A DNA stretch of 64,000 nt from Marinomonas profundi. Lineage in GTDB: Bacteria > Pseudomonadota > Gammaproteobacteria > Pseudomonadales > Marinomonadaceae. A program made the translations under genes and the position numbers. The DNA is taken from positions 1,498,578 to 1,562,577 of the forward strand of contig NZ_CP073013.1 of the NCBI RefSeq assembly GCF_020694005.1. Direction: 5' to 3'. The notes beneath the pieces were generated by a model, which saw nothing but the letters and a program-made list of their open reading frames with translations, was not told the origin of the DNA and did no database searches. Shown here piece after piece: positions 53,693-63,620 of this stretch (positions are counted from its first letter, which is position 1; each line of letters begins with the position of its first letter).

Positions 53693-55180
53693 ATGTTTTA
53701 CCGAACTATTTTAACTTGCCTGATTTATCTAGGGACAGTATTTCTACCCGCTATCGCACACGCTATCACGCTCGAAGAAGCCACCTACATTGCCATCGAA
53801 AACAGCCCAACGGTTAGACAAGCCATTGCTGAGTATCGAGAATCAAAAGAAAATGCCGATATTGCCCGTCGCTCTGGTTATTACCCAAGTGCCGACCTAT
53901 CCGCTGGAATAGGCCACGAAACCACCTATGCCGATAACATCACCCCAGACGACGTGGAGCTTACTCGGCGGGAACTGACACTGTCGCTGAATCAACCGAT
54001 TTTCGACGCTTCCACCCAAAATGAAGTAGAACGGCTAAACAGCGAAACCGAAGCCAACCGTTGGAAAGCCTTAATTTCGGTTGAAAATACCGCGCTAGAC
54101 GTCGCTCAAGTGTTTGCCAATGTGCTGCGTTTTAGAGAACTGGTCAGCTTGGCACAGCTCAACTTGGAAACCCATGAGCGTATTTATGGGCAAATCAAAT
54201 TGAAAACCGATTCGGGCATAGGCCGTCAATCCGATTTAAGCCAAATCACCGCTCGCCTCTCGAAAGCTCATGCCAATCATTTAGCCGCGGTGAATAATCT
54301 AAGAGATGCCGACAGTAATTATCATAATATTGTCGGCGAACTCCCCCCTCAAGACCTGATCTACCCAGTGCCAGATAAAGCCCTGCTGCCGCAAGACTTA
54401 GACTCCGCCATCCGTGAATCACTAAAACAAAACCCCGCCATAGAAGGCGCGTATTGGGATGTCGCCGCGACTGAAAGTGCGCGAAAATTGGCCGATGCAA
54501 GCAAATACCCGACCGTAAATTTCGCCTTAGAACGCACATGGAACAATAATATAGGCGGCGATAAAGGCCCAAGTGAAAGTCTATTAGCCATGGTGCGTCT
54601 GAACTACAACTTGTACAGCGGCGGCACCCAAAAGCGCCGAAAAGAAGTCGCTGTACAGCAAGGCGTTCAGGCCAGTGAAATTCGTCGCAAGACCATCCGA
54701 GACACCGAACTCACAGTACGATTAGCCTGGGCCGCGTTTGAAGCCACCACAGGGCAAAAAGAGCATATTCGCCAATACGTTATTGCCACCAAAGAATCGC
54801 AAGTCGCCTATGAAAAACAGTTTCGCCTCGGTCGTCGAACATTGCTGGATGTATTGGACAGCGAAAACGAACTATTTCAAGCACGCCAAGATTACGTTAA
54901 CGCCGACTATGACGAGCTCTTTTCAGAATTTCGCTTATTTAATGCCAAAGGGGAGCTCATGCGTGCGTTTCGCATTTATCGCCCACAAGTGCTCGGCTTT
55001 AATGATAAATTTGATGAAAAACCACTACCGCCAACCGTCACCCCAAGCGCGATGGACGAGCTAAACGAGGCAGAAAAAGCCTCTCAAAAAGCCTTCCAGC
55101 CCACCTCTCCCGCCGCGGATGAAAACACACTGGAAAGTGAACTGTTTTTAGACGCAGGTGAGAATTCAGAAGGCTGGTAG
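53693..55180 (+). CDS. TolC-family outer-membrane efflux/secretion channel
   Basis: Outer-membrane exit duct for type I secretion or efflux pumps. The 495-residue product has a signal peptide (cleavage near AHA-ITLEEA), two repeats of the helical barrel (ITLEEATYIAIENSP and the second half with LNYNLYSGGTQKRRKEVA), and the conserved FRLGRRTLLDVLDSENELFQ. The C-terminal acidic tail (about residues 440-495) is long for TolC and resembles AggA/LapE-type secretion members. No pump or ABC gene is adjacent, as is common for shared TolC. Confidence 0.88.
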   Translation: MFYRTILTCLIYLGTVFLPAIAHAITLEEATYIAIENSPTVRQAIAEYRESKENADIARRSGYYPSADLSAGIGHETTYADNITPDDVELTRRELTLSLNQPIFDASTQNEVERLNSETEANRWKALISVENTALDVAQVFANVLRFRELVSLAQLNLETHERIYGQIKLKTDSGIGRQSDLSQITARLSKAHANHLAAVNNLRDADSNYHNIVGELPPQDLIYPVPDKALLPQDLDSAIRESLKQNPAIEGAYWDVAATESARKLADASKYPTVNFALERTWNNNIGGDKGPSESLLAMVRLNYNLYSGGTQKRRKEVAVQQGVQASEIRRKTIRDTELTVRLAWAAFEATTGQKEHIRQYVIATKESQVAYEKQFRLGRRTLLDVLDSENELFQARQDYVNADYDELFSEFRLFNAKGELMRAFRIYRPQVLGFNDKFDEKPLPPTVTPSAMDELNEAEKASQKAFQPTSPAADENTLESELFLDAGENSEGW

Positions 55181-55184
55181 TAAA

Positions 55185-55221
55185 AGCAACCTGGCGACAC
55201 AGAAAAAGTAGCCAGGTTGCT
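55185..55221 (+). terminator. Hairpin after the tolC-like gene
   Basis: A perfect 11 bp stem (AGCAACCTGGC and its complement) with a 15 nt loop, 5 bp after the stop. Only a short T run follows, so termination strength is uncertain. Confidence 0.5.
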
Positions 55222-55393
55222 TAGCGATTGCCCATCGATTCACCTAAGTTTCCTGCGCTCTTTTGGTAAGCGTTGTCACAATCTGCACAATCAATCACAT
55301 AATAGCGGTGTTTTTTCTTCTCAGCGCCCCCATATTTCTATAGCATCACTATCCATCAATCGATCTAACGGCTTTTGTTTTAGGAACTGTCAT

Positions 55394-56341
55394 ATGACCA
55401 TCAAACTCGGCATTGTTATGGACCCAATTGCATCCATAAACTACAAAAAAGACACGTCTCTCGCCATGTTATGGGCCGCGGCCGAAAAAGGCTGGCAACT
55501 TATTTATATGGAACAAAAAGACTTATTTTTAGACCATGGCAAAGCCTATGCCATGGCGCGACCATTAACCGTCTATAAAGATCCTGCCCACTTTTACGAC
55601 CTTGGCGAAGAAAGCAAAATGGCCATGGGCGATATGGACGTGATCTTAATGCGAAAAGATCCGCCATTTGACAGCGAATTTGTCTACAGCACCATGATTT
55701 TAGAGCAAGCAGAGCGAGACGGCGCACTGGTCGTCAATGATCCAAAAAGCTTACGAGACTGCAACGAAAAACTCTTCGCCACTCAGTTTCCACAATGCTG
55801 TCCACCGGTTTTGGTAACCAGACGTGCAGACTTACTCAAAAGCTTTCACAAAGAGCATGGCGACGTCATTTTCAAGCCACTAGACGGCATGGGCGGCAGT
55901 TCTATTTTCCGCATTAAACCAGACGATTCAAACATCAGTGTGATTATTGAAACCCTCACCAACATGGGTGGCGAGCAAATCATGGCGCAAAAGTTTATCC
56001 CCGAGATCAAAGACGGTGACAAGCGCATCTTGGTGGTAAATGGCGAGCCTGTACCTTTTGCTCTGGCGCGCATTCCTGCATCAGGCGAAACCCGCGGCAA
56101 CTTAGCCGCTGGCGGACGTGGAGAAGGTCGACCTTTAACCGATCGCGATCGCTGGATCTGTGAGCAAATTATCCCGTCACTAAAAGAAAAGGGCTTAATG
56201 TTTGTTGGCTTAGACGTAATCGGCGACTATCTCACTGAAATCAACGTCACCAGCCCAACTTGCGTTCGTGAACTAGACACTCAGTTTGATCTAAACATTG
56301 CCATGATGTTGATAGAAGCCATAGAAAAACGTCTTCAGTAA
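55394..56341 (+). CDS. gshB: Glutathione synthetase
   Basis: Joins gamma-glutamylcysteine and glycine with ATP. The 315-residue product from ATG 55394 (MTIKLGIVMDPIASINYKKD) has the family MAMGDMDVILMRKDPPFD, the ATP-grasp segment KPLDGMGGSSIFR and INVTSPTCVREL. An AGGA element lies 9 bases upstream. The longer reading from 55217 is not supported. The tonB-like gene follows after 7 bp, the same gshB-tonB pairing as in Pseudomonas, but without yqgE-ruvX. Confidence 0.96.
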   Translation: MTIKLGIVMDPIASINYKKDTSLAMLWAAAEKGWQLIYMEQKDLFLDHGKAYAMARPLTVYKDPAHFYDLGEESKMAMGDMDVILMRKDPPFDSEFVYSTMILEQAERDGALVVNDPKSLRDCNEKLFATQFPQCCPPVLVTRRADLLKSFHKEHGDVIFKPLDGMGGSSIFRIKPDDSNISVIIETLTNMGGEQIMAQKFIPEIKDGDKRILVVNGEPVPFALARIPASGETRGNLAAGGRGEGRPLTDRDRWICEQIIPSLKEKGLMFVGLDVIGDYLTEINVTSPTCVRELDTQFDLNIAMMLIEAIEKRLQ

Positions 56342-56348
56342 TAGCAAC

Positions 56349-57209
56349 ATGCGAGTAATCGATAAATTCTCTATCGCGCTTTTCATCGCCATTAGCCTTC
56401 ACGTGCTAATGGTGATGGTCATCGGTTTCGATTTTGAACTGCCAAACCCTAAGCCTAAAACGCTTGAGGTCACCCTAGTACAACATACTTCAAACGCTCC
56501 TGCCGAGGCTGACTTTATTGCTCAAGCCAATCAGCAGGCCAGCGGTACTGAAGTTCGTAAACAAAAACTCACCACCACAGAAAATGCACAATTTTTAGCG
56601 GACACCATTCAGGAAATATCACCACCGGTTCAACCCCAACTGGCGTCTGCAGAACCCATTGATGAACCAAGCTTGCTCGCCACACAAAATCAAGAAGCAG
56701 CATTTGAGATAGTAAATGAAACAGAAACCCAGCCTAAAACACTAGAAGAACGGTTTCGCGGTGAAACTCAGATACCGAGCCATCTGTCGAATGACATAGC
56801 AACATTAGAAGCGCTGCTCGATCAGCAACGCCAATCTTACGCCAAACGACCAAGAATTCGCCGCCTCACCTCCGTCTCAGCCAAAGCCGCGGTAGACGCC
56901 CAATATCTCGACGATTGGCGCCGCCGGATTGAACGCATTGGCAACATTCACTACCCAGAAGAGGCGAAACGCAACCAGCTCTATGGCGAACTGCGTTTGG
57001 CGGTTATCTTGCTGCCCAATGGTTATGTCGACGACATCGAAGTATTACAGTCTTCTGGCATTAGAGTATTAGATGACGCCGCCATGCGCATTGTGCGTCT
57101 AGCCGAGCCGTTTCAGGTGTTTCCAAGCGAACTCAAAAAAGACGTGGATAAGCTGGAAATTATTCGCACATGGCGATTTGTGCCAGGCAATCAGCTACAA
57201 AGCCAATAA
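56349..57209 (+). CDS. TonB-like energy transducer
   Basis: Transmits proton-motive force from ExbBD to outer-membrane receptors. The 286-residue product has an N-terminal anchor (residues about 8-26, IALFIAISLHVLMVMVIGF), a variable periplasmic linker rich in Gln, Glu and Thr, and a TonB C-terminal domain with WRRRIERIGNIHYPEEAKR, YGELRLAVILLPNGYVDDIEV and TWRFVPG. The linker lacks the Pro-Lys and Pro-Glu repeats of E. coli TonB. No exbBD genes are adjacent. Confidence 0.88.
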   Translation: MRVIDKFSIALFIAISLHVLMVMVIGFDFELPNPKPKTLEVTLVQHTSNAPAEADFIAQANQQASGTEVRKQKLTTTENAQFLADTIQEISPPVQPQLASAEPIDEPSLLATQNQEAAFEIVNETETQPKTLEERFRGETQIPSHLSNDIATLEALLDQQRQSYAKRPRIRRLTSVSAKAAVDAQYLDDWRRRIERIGNIHYPEEAKRNQLYGELRLAVILLPNGYVDDIEVLQSSGIRVLDDAAMRIVRLAEPFQVFPSELKKDVDKLEIIRTWRFVPGNQLQSQ

Positions 57210-57243
57210 ACAGTAAACACTAGACGTAAAAAATAATAGCCAT

Positions 57244-57269
57244 AAAAAAGCCCTCATATAAAGAGGGCT
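57244..57269 (-). terminator. Terminator after rpoH
   Basis: Stem AGCCCTC / GAGGGCT with a 7 nt loop; on the minus strand TTTTT follows. It lies 48 bp after the rpoH stop. Confidence 0.8.
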
Positions 57270-57316
57270 ATTGGTATTTGCTTGTTAAGCTCTTGCTTCT
57301 TTCTTAAGCACCAGGA

Positions 57317-58183
57317 TCAGTCAAACTGACCATCGCCCATCGCAAGACGAATCTTCTTCATTGCGTTCTTTTCAAGCTGACGAATACGCTCCGCTGAAAC
57401 GCCATATTCATCGGCCAAATCATGCAAGGTCGACTTGGCATCAGACAACCAGCGCTGCACTAGAATATTACGGCTACGCTCGTCAAGGTCCGCCATAGCA
57501 ACCTCAAGGCGCTGATTGGAATCTTCTTCCCAATTACCGTTTTCCAGTAGCATGGCTGGGTCAGAGCGATGATCCTCTAAATACTGCGAGGGCGCTTGAA
57601 ACGCGCTGTCATCATCGTCATCAGCCGACGCATCGAACGCCATATCAGAAGAACTCAAACGCCCTTCCATTTGACGCACCACTTCAGGCGTTACCCCTAA
57701 ATCACTCGCCACCGATTCTACTTCTGAGTTGCTGAACCAAGACAAAGATTTTTTCGCACTGCGCAAATTAAAAAACATTTTACGCTGTGCTTTGGTGGTG
57801 GCCACTTTCACAATGCGCCAGTTTTTCAGAATAAATTCATGGATCTCGGCCTTGATCCAATGCACCGCAAAAGAAACAAGACGTACACCCACTTCTGGGT
57901 TGAAACGTTTAACGGCTTTCATCAAACCAACGTTGCCTTCTTGAATCAAATCGCCTTGCGCTAAACCATAGCCAGAATAACTTTTCGCAATATGCACAAC
58001 AAATCTCAGATGCGACATAACCAAGGTCCGCGCCGCCTCAAGATCTTCTTGATAATAAAGACGCTCGGCCAATGTTTTTTCTTCATCCGCTGTCAAAATC
58101 GGAATTCTACCAATAGCTTGCATATAGGATTCTAGGCTCTGACCTGGAATCATCATGTCTGTAGGCTGAAGAGCTTTACTCAT
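57317..58183 (-). CDS. rpoH: RNA polymerase sigma-32 (heat shock) factor
   Basis: Directs RNA polymerase to heat-shock promoters. The 288-residue product from ATG 58183 ([11 protein letters not shown]), preceded by AGGTGG, has region 2 ([40 protein letters not shown]), the RpoH box QRKMFFNLR, and a region 4 helix-turn-helix [21 protein letters not shown]. An acidic DDDDD run follows the box. Position after ftsX is canonical. The 129 bp leader may contain its promoter; I could not fix one. Confidence 0.96.
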   Translation of the reverse strand: MSKALQPTDMMIPGQSLESYMQAIGRIPILTADEEKTLAERLYYQEDLEAARTLVMSHLRFVVHIAKSYSGYGLAQGDLIQEGNVGLMKAVKRFNPEVGVRLVSFAVHWIKAEIHEFILKNWRIVKVATTKAQRKMFFNLRSAKKSLSWFSNSEVESVASDLGVTPEVVRQMEGRLSSSDMAFDASADDDDDSAFQAPSQYLEDHRSDPAMLLENGNWEEDSNQRLEVAMADLDERSRNILVQRWLSDAKSTLHDLADEYGVSAERIRQLEKNAMKKIRLAMGDGQFD

Positions 58184-58312
58184 CTCTATTTCCACCTTTC
58201 TAATTGTTCATACTGTATACAGCAAAATATACCAAGTAAATTTCACCTGTGTGTGACATAAATGTGAATAAACCATGGCGATTCTCTTTGTACTGATTTT
58301 CGCCTTTCTTTG

Positions 58313-59320
58313 TCACTGCAATTCGATGTCTGTTATGTGCCGATTGACGGCAATCCACGCACCAACAACCCCTACGAATGCGCTAATAGTTAAACACAAA
58401 ACAATTTCGTCTGCATTAAAAGTCTGCAATTGAAAGCCGCTTTGATAGAGCTCAATCAATCGTTCCGCTGGTGCACTCACCCACCAGCTAAGCAAGAGAA
58501 TACAAAGGCTGGCAAAAAAACCACCCAGCACGCCAAACCAAAATCCCATGTACAAAAACGGTCGGCGGATGTACGCATCTGTGGCGCCAACTAACTTCAT
58601 TACCAAAACTTCCGAACGCCGACTTTCAACCGCCATGCGAATGGTATTGCCCACAATGAGAAATACCGCCACCACCAGCAAAACCGACAAAGCATAGACA
58701 AATCGCTGCCCAAAACTCAGTATATTGGCAAGGCGCTGTAACCATTGTGCATCCAATTCTGCATATTCGACTTCTTTTTGCGCTGCAAGCTGGTCCCGTA
58801 GCGCTTGCAAGCTAGACAAGGTAGTAATATCAACCACCTGTTTTGGAATCACTTGCAACACAATGGGCAAAGGGTTTTCTGGCAACGCCGACATAATCTG
58901 TTCGTAACCGCTCGAGCGCTCAAAGTAGCGCAGACCTTCTTCCTTAGAAATATACTCAACCGACGCCACCTCCGCTTGTGCAGAAAGACGATGCGACAAG
59001 GCAAGCGCTTGCGTGTCTTCTAGATTCGGAAAGAGGTACAAGGTAATCACCGACTGTTGTTCCCATTGATCCGTCACGGACTGCACGTTTTTCAACAAAA
59101 CATACAAACCACCCGGCAAAGACAAGGCTATCGCGATCACCATCACTGTCATAATGCTGGCCAATGGATAACCCAACAGTCGCATAAAACTTTCAGTTAA
59201 TGTCGCTTGATGCTGACGCAAATACTGGCTAAGGCTAAAAGAGGTTCGCGTCGGCCAATTATGTTTGGTCGCTTTAATCGATTCTCTGGTCGCGCCTCGT
59301 TGATTCGGCTTCTGTGCCAT
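58313..59320 (-). CDS. ftsX: Cell division protein FtsX
   Basis: Membrane partner of FtsE that activates septal peptidoglycan hydrolases. The 335-residue product has an N-terminal cytoplasmic extension of about 50 residues, TM1 near 53-75, a periplasmic domain to about 205 (YISKEEGLRYFERSSGYEQI), and three C-terminal helices with the FtsX-core motif KLVGATDAYIRRPFLYMG. It starts directly after the ftsE stop. Confidence 0.95.
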   Translation of the reverse strand: MAQKPNQRGATRESIKATKHNWPTRTSFSLSQYLRQHQATLTESFMRLLGYPLASIMTVMVIAIALSLPGGLYVLLKNVQSVTDQWEQQSVITLYLFPNLEDTQALALSHRLSAQAEVASVEYISKEEGLRYFERSSGYEQIMSALPENPLPIVLQVIPKQVVDITTLSSLQALRDQLAAQKEVEYAELDAQWLQRLANILSFGQRFVYALSVLLVVAVFLIVGNTIRMAVESRRSEVLVMKLVGATDAYIRRPFLYMGFWFGVLGGFFASLCILLLSWWVSAPAERLIELYQSGFQLQTFNADEIVLCLTISAFVGVVGAWIAVNRHITDIELQ

Positions 59321-59992
59321 TTAGCCAAATCCTCCATCATTGACCATTCGACCTTGATTTAAGGTCAACACACGGTGGCGCATACGGGCCACCAGCGCCA
59401 AATCATGACTGGCCACCAAAACGGTCACCCCAACCTGATTGAACTCTTGAAATAAAGTCATGATTTCAGCGGACAACTTAGGATCTAGATTCCCCGTTGG
59501 CTCATCGGCCAACAACAATTGCGGTTTATTCACCACCGCTCGAGCAATGCCGACCCGCTGTTGCTCACCGCCAGATAACGCCATGGGGTTGTATTTTTCT
59601 TTGTCCAACAAGCCCACTTTATCCAACGCGGCTCGCACTCGTTTGGCGATCTGCTGAGGGTCAGCTCCGCTCACCTGTAAGGGCAAGGCAACATTATGGA
59701 AAACGCTTCGATCTAACAACAGCTGATGGTTTTGAAACACCACGCCGACTCGACGTCGATGATGAGGAATCGCTCGACGACTCAAGGTGCGCAAGTCCAC
59801 CCCATCGACCAAAATTTGCCCCGAGGTTTGGCGCTCAATCATCATCATGAGTTTCATCAAAGTACTTTTACCGGCACCAGAGTGTCCGGTAAGAAAGGCC
59901 ATTTCACCTTGGCGCAAATGAAAACTCACCTGCGACAAGGCTTCTTGTCCGCTTTCGTACTTTTTACCCACTCGTTGAAATTCGATTTCCAC
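59321..59992 (-). CDS. ftsE: Cell division ATP-binding protein FtsE
   Basis: ATPase of the FtsEX complex. The 223-residue product has Walker A GHSGAGKST, Q loop FQNHQLLLD, signature LSGGEQQRVGIARA, Walker B LLLADEPTGNLD and switch VASHD. It lies 55 bp after ftsY and abuts ftsX. Confidence 0.97.
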   Translation of the reverse strand: MEIEFQRVGKKYESGQEALSQVSFHLRQGEMAFLTGHSGAGKSTLMKLMMMIERQTSGQILVDGVDLRTLSRRAIPHHRRRVGVVFQNHQLLLDRSVFHNVALPLQVSGADPQQIAKRVRAALDKVGLLDKEKYNPMALSGGEQQRVGIARAVVNKPQLLLADEPTGNLDPKLSAEIMTLFQEFNQVGVTVLVASHDLALVARMRHRVLTLNQGRMVNDGGFG

Positions 59993-60047
59993 GCTAATCC
60001 AGCATCCTTAGTTCAGAAGAAAGAAAGTAGGAAGAACCCATGGTCGC

Positions 60048-61280
60048 TTATTCGCTATCAAATAAGGCATCCACAAACTCTTCCGCAACAAAGGGGCGCA
60101 AATCATCGGCTTGCTCACCCACACCAATATAACGTATTGGCAAACCGAACTGTTTCGCGATGGCGAAAATAATACCGCCTTTTGCGGTGCCATCCAGTTT
60201 GGTGAGCGTAATGCCACTCACCCCAACCGCTTCGGAAAACAGCTTAGCCTGACTGATCGCATTTTGGCCAGTGCCCGCATCCAACACCAACATCACTTCA
60301 TGGGGCGCGTTTTCATCCAGCTTTTTCATCACCCGCACAACTTTCGATAACTCATTCATCAAGTTGGCTTTGTTTTGTAGACGACCCGCTGTGTCCGCAA
60401 TCACGATGTCGATGCCTTTCGCCTTGGCAGACTCAATGGCATCGTAAATGACCGACGCCGAATCCGCGCCAGTATGCTGCGCGACCACAGGAACATTATT
60501 GCGTTCGCCCCAGACTTGCAGCTGCTCAACGGCCGCCGCACGGAAGGTGTCACCCGCCGCCAACATAACACTTTTGCCTTCAGCCTGATATTTTTTCGCC
60601 AGCTTACCAATGGTGGTGGTCTTACCGACGCCATTCACGCCCACCATCAAGATCACAAAAGGGCCGTCTTGGCTAACAAGATCAAGCGCTTGCTGAGATT
60701 GGCTAAGAATACGGCCCATGTCGGCTTTTAGATGCGTTAACAGCGCCGTCGAGTCGCTTAGTTCTTTGCGGTTTAATTTGTCGGTTAATCCACTGATCAA
60801 GGTTTGCGTCGCATCAATGCCTACATCCGCCATCAATAACTGCGTTTCCAGTGCTTCCAGTAAATTATCGTCGACCTTTTTATGCCCTCCGATCACCGCC
60901 GACAGTCCGCTACCCAAACCGTTACGTGTCCGCGACAAACCCGACTTAATACGCTCGGACCAAGACAGAGCCGGCAAAGGCGAGCTAGCGTGGTCAACCA
61001 CTGGATCTTGAGACTCGACGTCCACCGCCAGATTCACCTCATCGGCAGAAGACGTGTCTGGCACGGTGCTGTCGCTTGCCGCAGATTCGGGTGACGTTTC
61101 ATTCGCCGCCGCATCTTTTTGTTTGGCGATGGCAATGTCTGCGTTCATTTTATTGACAAAACGACGGCGAATAACAAACGCAATGACCGCTAACAAGGTG
61201 CCGATAACAATAGGGACATAACGCGCATATTCACCAAGATACGGTGTAAAAAAAGCTACAATTTGATTAACAACTTCCAT
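60048..61280 (-). CDS. ftsY: Signal recognition particle receptor FtsY
   Basis: SRP receptor GTPase that delivers ribosomes to SecYEG. The 410-residue product has a GTPase NG domain: G1 GVNGVGKTTTIGKLA, IADTAGRLQNK, TKLDGTAKGG and a C-terminal IRYIGVGEQADDLRPF. Its N-terminus (residues 1-45) has a clear hydrophobic segment (YVPIVIGTLLAVIAFVIRRR) before an acidic linker, so it may be membrane-anchored, unlike E. coli FtsY. It is first in ftsY-ftsE-ftsX. Confidence 0.95.
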   Translation of the reverse strand: MEVVNQIVAFFTPYLGEYARYVPIVIGTLLAVIAFVIRRRFVNKMNADIAIAKQKDAAANETSPESAASDSTVPDTSSADEVNLAVDVESQDPVVDHASSPLPALSWSERIKSGLSRTRNGLGSGLSAVIGGHKKVDDNLLEALETQLLMADVGIDATQTLISGLTDKLNRKELSDSTALLTHLKADMGRILSQSQQALDLVSQDGPFVILMVGVNGVGKTTTIGKLAKKYQAEGKSVMLAAGDTFRAAAVEQLQVWGERNNVPVVAQHTGADSASVIYDAIESAKAKGIDIVIADTAGRLQNKANLMNELSKVVRVMKKLDENAPHEVMLVLDAGTGQNAISQAKLFSEAVGVSGITLTKLDGTAKGGIIFAIAKQFGLPIRYIGVGEQADDLRPFVAEEFVDALFDSE

Positions 61281-61490
61281 TAAATCGGTCTCTTAATTTT
61301 GACTGATGCGGTGCGCAACAGTGAAATGCTATGATTGGATACAGTGTCACTCAGGCAGAAACCTCTTCATTGGCACAATTCGTATCAAACAAAGGTTTCA
61401 TAGACACGTATAAGTGATTATTTTACCATCATTCTGGCTCGCAAACAGGCTTAGTTTTCATCAAACACCTACCTCTTTTTAAGGTAAATT

Positions 61491-62882
61491 ATGTCCGACA
61501 GTAGCAAACCTCTCTTTAGTCGCCCCGTTTTAGCGGCCATCATGCTGTTCGCTACGCTGGCTATTTGGCTACTGAATTTAACCGCCAGCAGCACACTGCC
61601 CACTCCCACCATTGAAACCTGGACCACCACGTCTGGCATCCCTGTCGTCTGGTTAAAACAAGCACAATGGCAAGGCAGTGATAAGCTCGAAGTGCGCTTT
61701 GCCTTCCGCTCCGCCAATCGTAACTATGACCATAACAAGGGCAACGACCATAACAAGGGCAACGACCATAGCAAGGTCAATGACAACAACAGTGAACTCG
61801 CTCAAGCGACGCTGGCCATGTTAATGAGCGACTCGCTGCCGCTAAGCACCGCGTCGATTAACCAGAGATTAGCGCCTTTGGCGGCCCGCGTAAGCAGTTA
61901 TTATGACCACGAAAGGCAAGTCATCGGCGTAACCTTAAGCAATGAACCGAGCTATTTAGAGCCAACTTTATCGTTAATCACGCACTGGCTAAAAGCCCCC
62001 GACTTTAAGCCCCGCTCCTTTGACAGCTGGCAACGTCAGCAAAAATCCGCCCCGCCAATACGACACGAACTTGAACAAATATTGTTTTTAGACACTACTA
62101 AGCGACAAAACGCCGCCAACACCCAGCGTGTTTCGCTTGAACAAATATCAGACTATTACCAAGGTTTAAAAACATCTGCTGCCGGAATTTTTATTGCCGG
62201 AGACCTATCCACAGAGGCAAAACAGCGCATTCAAAACGCCATGAACACCATCAGCCAAGATTACCAGCGCGCTAATGCCGGCTCAGCCGATAGGATCCGC
62301 GATGCAGCGCTTAGCACCACCATTCAGCAAAATGAGGGCGATCTTTGGCAAACCCGTAGCGCCATCGCGCTACAACCCATCACCTCAGTAACAGAATGGG
62401 CGAGTTTGCAAATCTGGGGTACAGACCTAGTAACCAACCTCAATCAGCAACCACATATCGATTTTGTTGAACTGAACCTTACCCTATCGCCACAGCATCC
62501 ATGGGCAGGGTGGAATATCCAATATGGCGATAATACGGCAACCACCCTGACAAATGACCGCACAGATAACGACCATTCGCTTGGTTTTCGTAACGCAAAA
62601 AGCTTCGTGTTTGTAGAGCAAGTGCCCTCCGTCAACGATGCAACGATCTTTCAAACACAGCTGGACAACCTCAAACAGAAACTTGAACAGCAGGTTTTAT
62701 CGCCCACTTGGTGGAGCAACATCGCCGCCCAAGTGACCAATGAAAATGGCCCATTAACACTGGAAGCGTTCGCCAACAGCTATCAACAAGCGATTGACGA
62801 CCTCACCCTAGAAGACTACCAAAGCGCCTTAAAAAAACTATTAAAATCATCATCTTATCAAGAGATCCAGGTCTATCAATGA
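61491..62882 (+). CDS. M16 peptidase-like protein, probably inactive
   Basis: A 463-residue protein with an N-terminal anchor (residues 11-32) and an M16-like fold suggested by its position between ftsY and rsmD, where Pseudomonas and relatives have M16 zinc peptidases. The zinc motif HxxEH is missing: where it should be the sequence reads ELAQATLAMLMSDSLPL. Residues 79-96 are three HNKGND-type repeats. It could be the inactive partner of a paralogue elsewhere; only one such gene is here. The stop overlaps rsmD (ATGA). Confidence 0.65.
   Translation: MSDSSKPLFSRPVLAAIMLFATLAIWLLNLTASSTLPTPTIETWTTTSGIPVVWLKQAQWQGSDKLEVRFAFRSANRNYDHNKGNDHNKGNDHSKVNDNNSELAQATLAMLMSDSLPLSTASINQRLAPLAARVSSYYDHERQVIGVTLSNEPSYLEPTLSLITHWLKAPDFKPRSFDSWQRQQKSAPPIRHELEQILFLDTTKRQNAANTQRVSLEQISDYYQGLKTSAAGIFIAGDLSTEAKQRIQNAMNTISQDYQRANAGSADRIRDAALSTTIQQNEGDLWQTRSAIALQPITSVTEWASLQIWGTDLVTNLNQQPHIDFVELNLTLSPQHPWAGWNIQYGDNTATTLTNDRTDNDHSLGFRNAKSFVFVEQVPSVNDATIFQTQLDNLKQKLEQQVLSPTWWSNIAAQVTNENGPLTLEAFANSYQQAIDDLTLEDYQSALKKLLKSSSYQEIQVYQ
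61728..61781 (+). repeat. 18 bp tandem repeat in the M16-like gene
   Basis: GACCATAACAAGGGCAAC occurs twice exactly and a third time with three changes, encoding an Asp-His-Asn-Lys-Gly-Asn repeat. Copy changes keep the frame. Confidence 0.9.
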
Positions 62883-63481
62883 AAAAAAACACACCCAATA
62901 GCCCATTAAACAAAAGCAAAGCGAAAGTGTCAAAACTGCGCATCATCGCCGGTGAATGGCGCTCGCGTCAGCTGCCCATTCCCAATGTTGAAGGCTTACG
63001 CCCTACGCCAGACAAAGTACGCGAGACCTTATTTAACTGGATCAACGCGCATATTCCGGGCGCCATTTGCGGCGACTTATTTTGTGGCTCAGGCGCCTTA
63101 GGGCTGGAAGCGCTTTCTCGTGGCGCAAAGCACCTCACCTTTGTGGATAATTCACGGGTGGTGTCACAACAAATGAACGCCAACCTAGCCACATTAAATG
63201 CCACAGACAAAGCCAATGTCATTGCACAAAACGCCGCCGTTTTTCTAGACACAGCCACGCCACAGGCACTGGATATTGTGTTTTTAGACCCACCGTTTCG
63301 CAAAGGCTGGCTCGGCCAAATTATTCCCTTATTAGAAAAAGGCTGGCTCGCGCAACGCGCGCTGGTGTACATAGAAATGGAAAAAGAAGCGGAACTACCG
63401 GCTCTGCCAAGCCATTGGTCTTTGATAAAAGAGAAAAACGCCGGACAATTAGTCTATCGACTGTTCGAAATCAACCAATAA
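62879..63481 (+). CDS. rsmD: 16S rRNA (guanine-966-N2)-methyltransferase
   Basis: Makes m2G966 in 16S rRNA. The 200-residue product has an N-terminal basic tail, RIIAGEWRSRQLPIP, LRPTPDKVRETLFNW, SAM motif GDLFCGSGALGLEALSRGA and the catalytic motif DPPF. It overlaps the preceding gene by 4 bp. Confidence 0.96.
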   Translation: MKKNTPNSPLNKSKAKVSKLRIIAGEWRSRQLPIPNVEGLRPTPDKVRETLFNWINAHIPGAICGDLFCGSGALGLEALSRGAKHLTFVDNSRVVSQQMNANLATLNATDKANVIAQNAAVFLDTATPQALDIVFLDPPFRKGWLGQIIPLLEKGWLAQRALVYIEMEKEAELPALPSHWSLIKEKNAGQLVYRLFEINQ

Positions 63482-63495
63482 TCAGCTGCAAAACC

Positions 63496-63518
63496 GCCCT
63501 AACCACATTAGGGCTTTT
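63496..63518 (+). terminator. Terminator after rsmD
   Basis: Stem GCCCTAA / TTAGGGC with a 5 nt loop followed by TTTT, 14 bp after the stop. Confidence 0.75.
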
Positions 63519-63591
63519 AATTACCAATAAAAAATAGCCAACAAAAAGGCCGCAGAACCGCTTTCTCTCGCCCGCATTCTCTAGCAACCTC

Positions 63592-63620
63592 TTGATGACA
63601 CCAGACGCAAACGCTAGACT
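63592..63620 (+). promoter_or_regulatory. Possible promoter for metX
   Basis: TTGATG, a 17 bp spacer and TAGACT, 93 bp before metX. The match is moderate. Confidence 0.35.
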
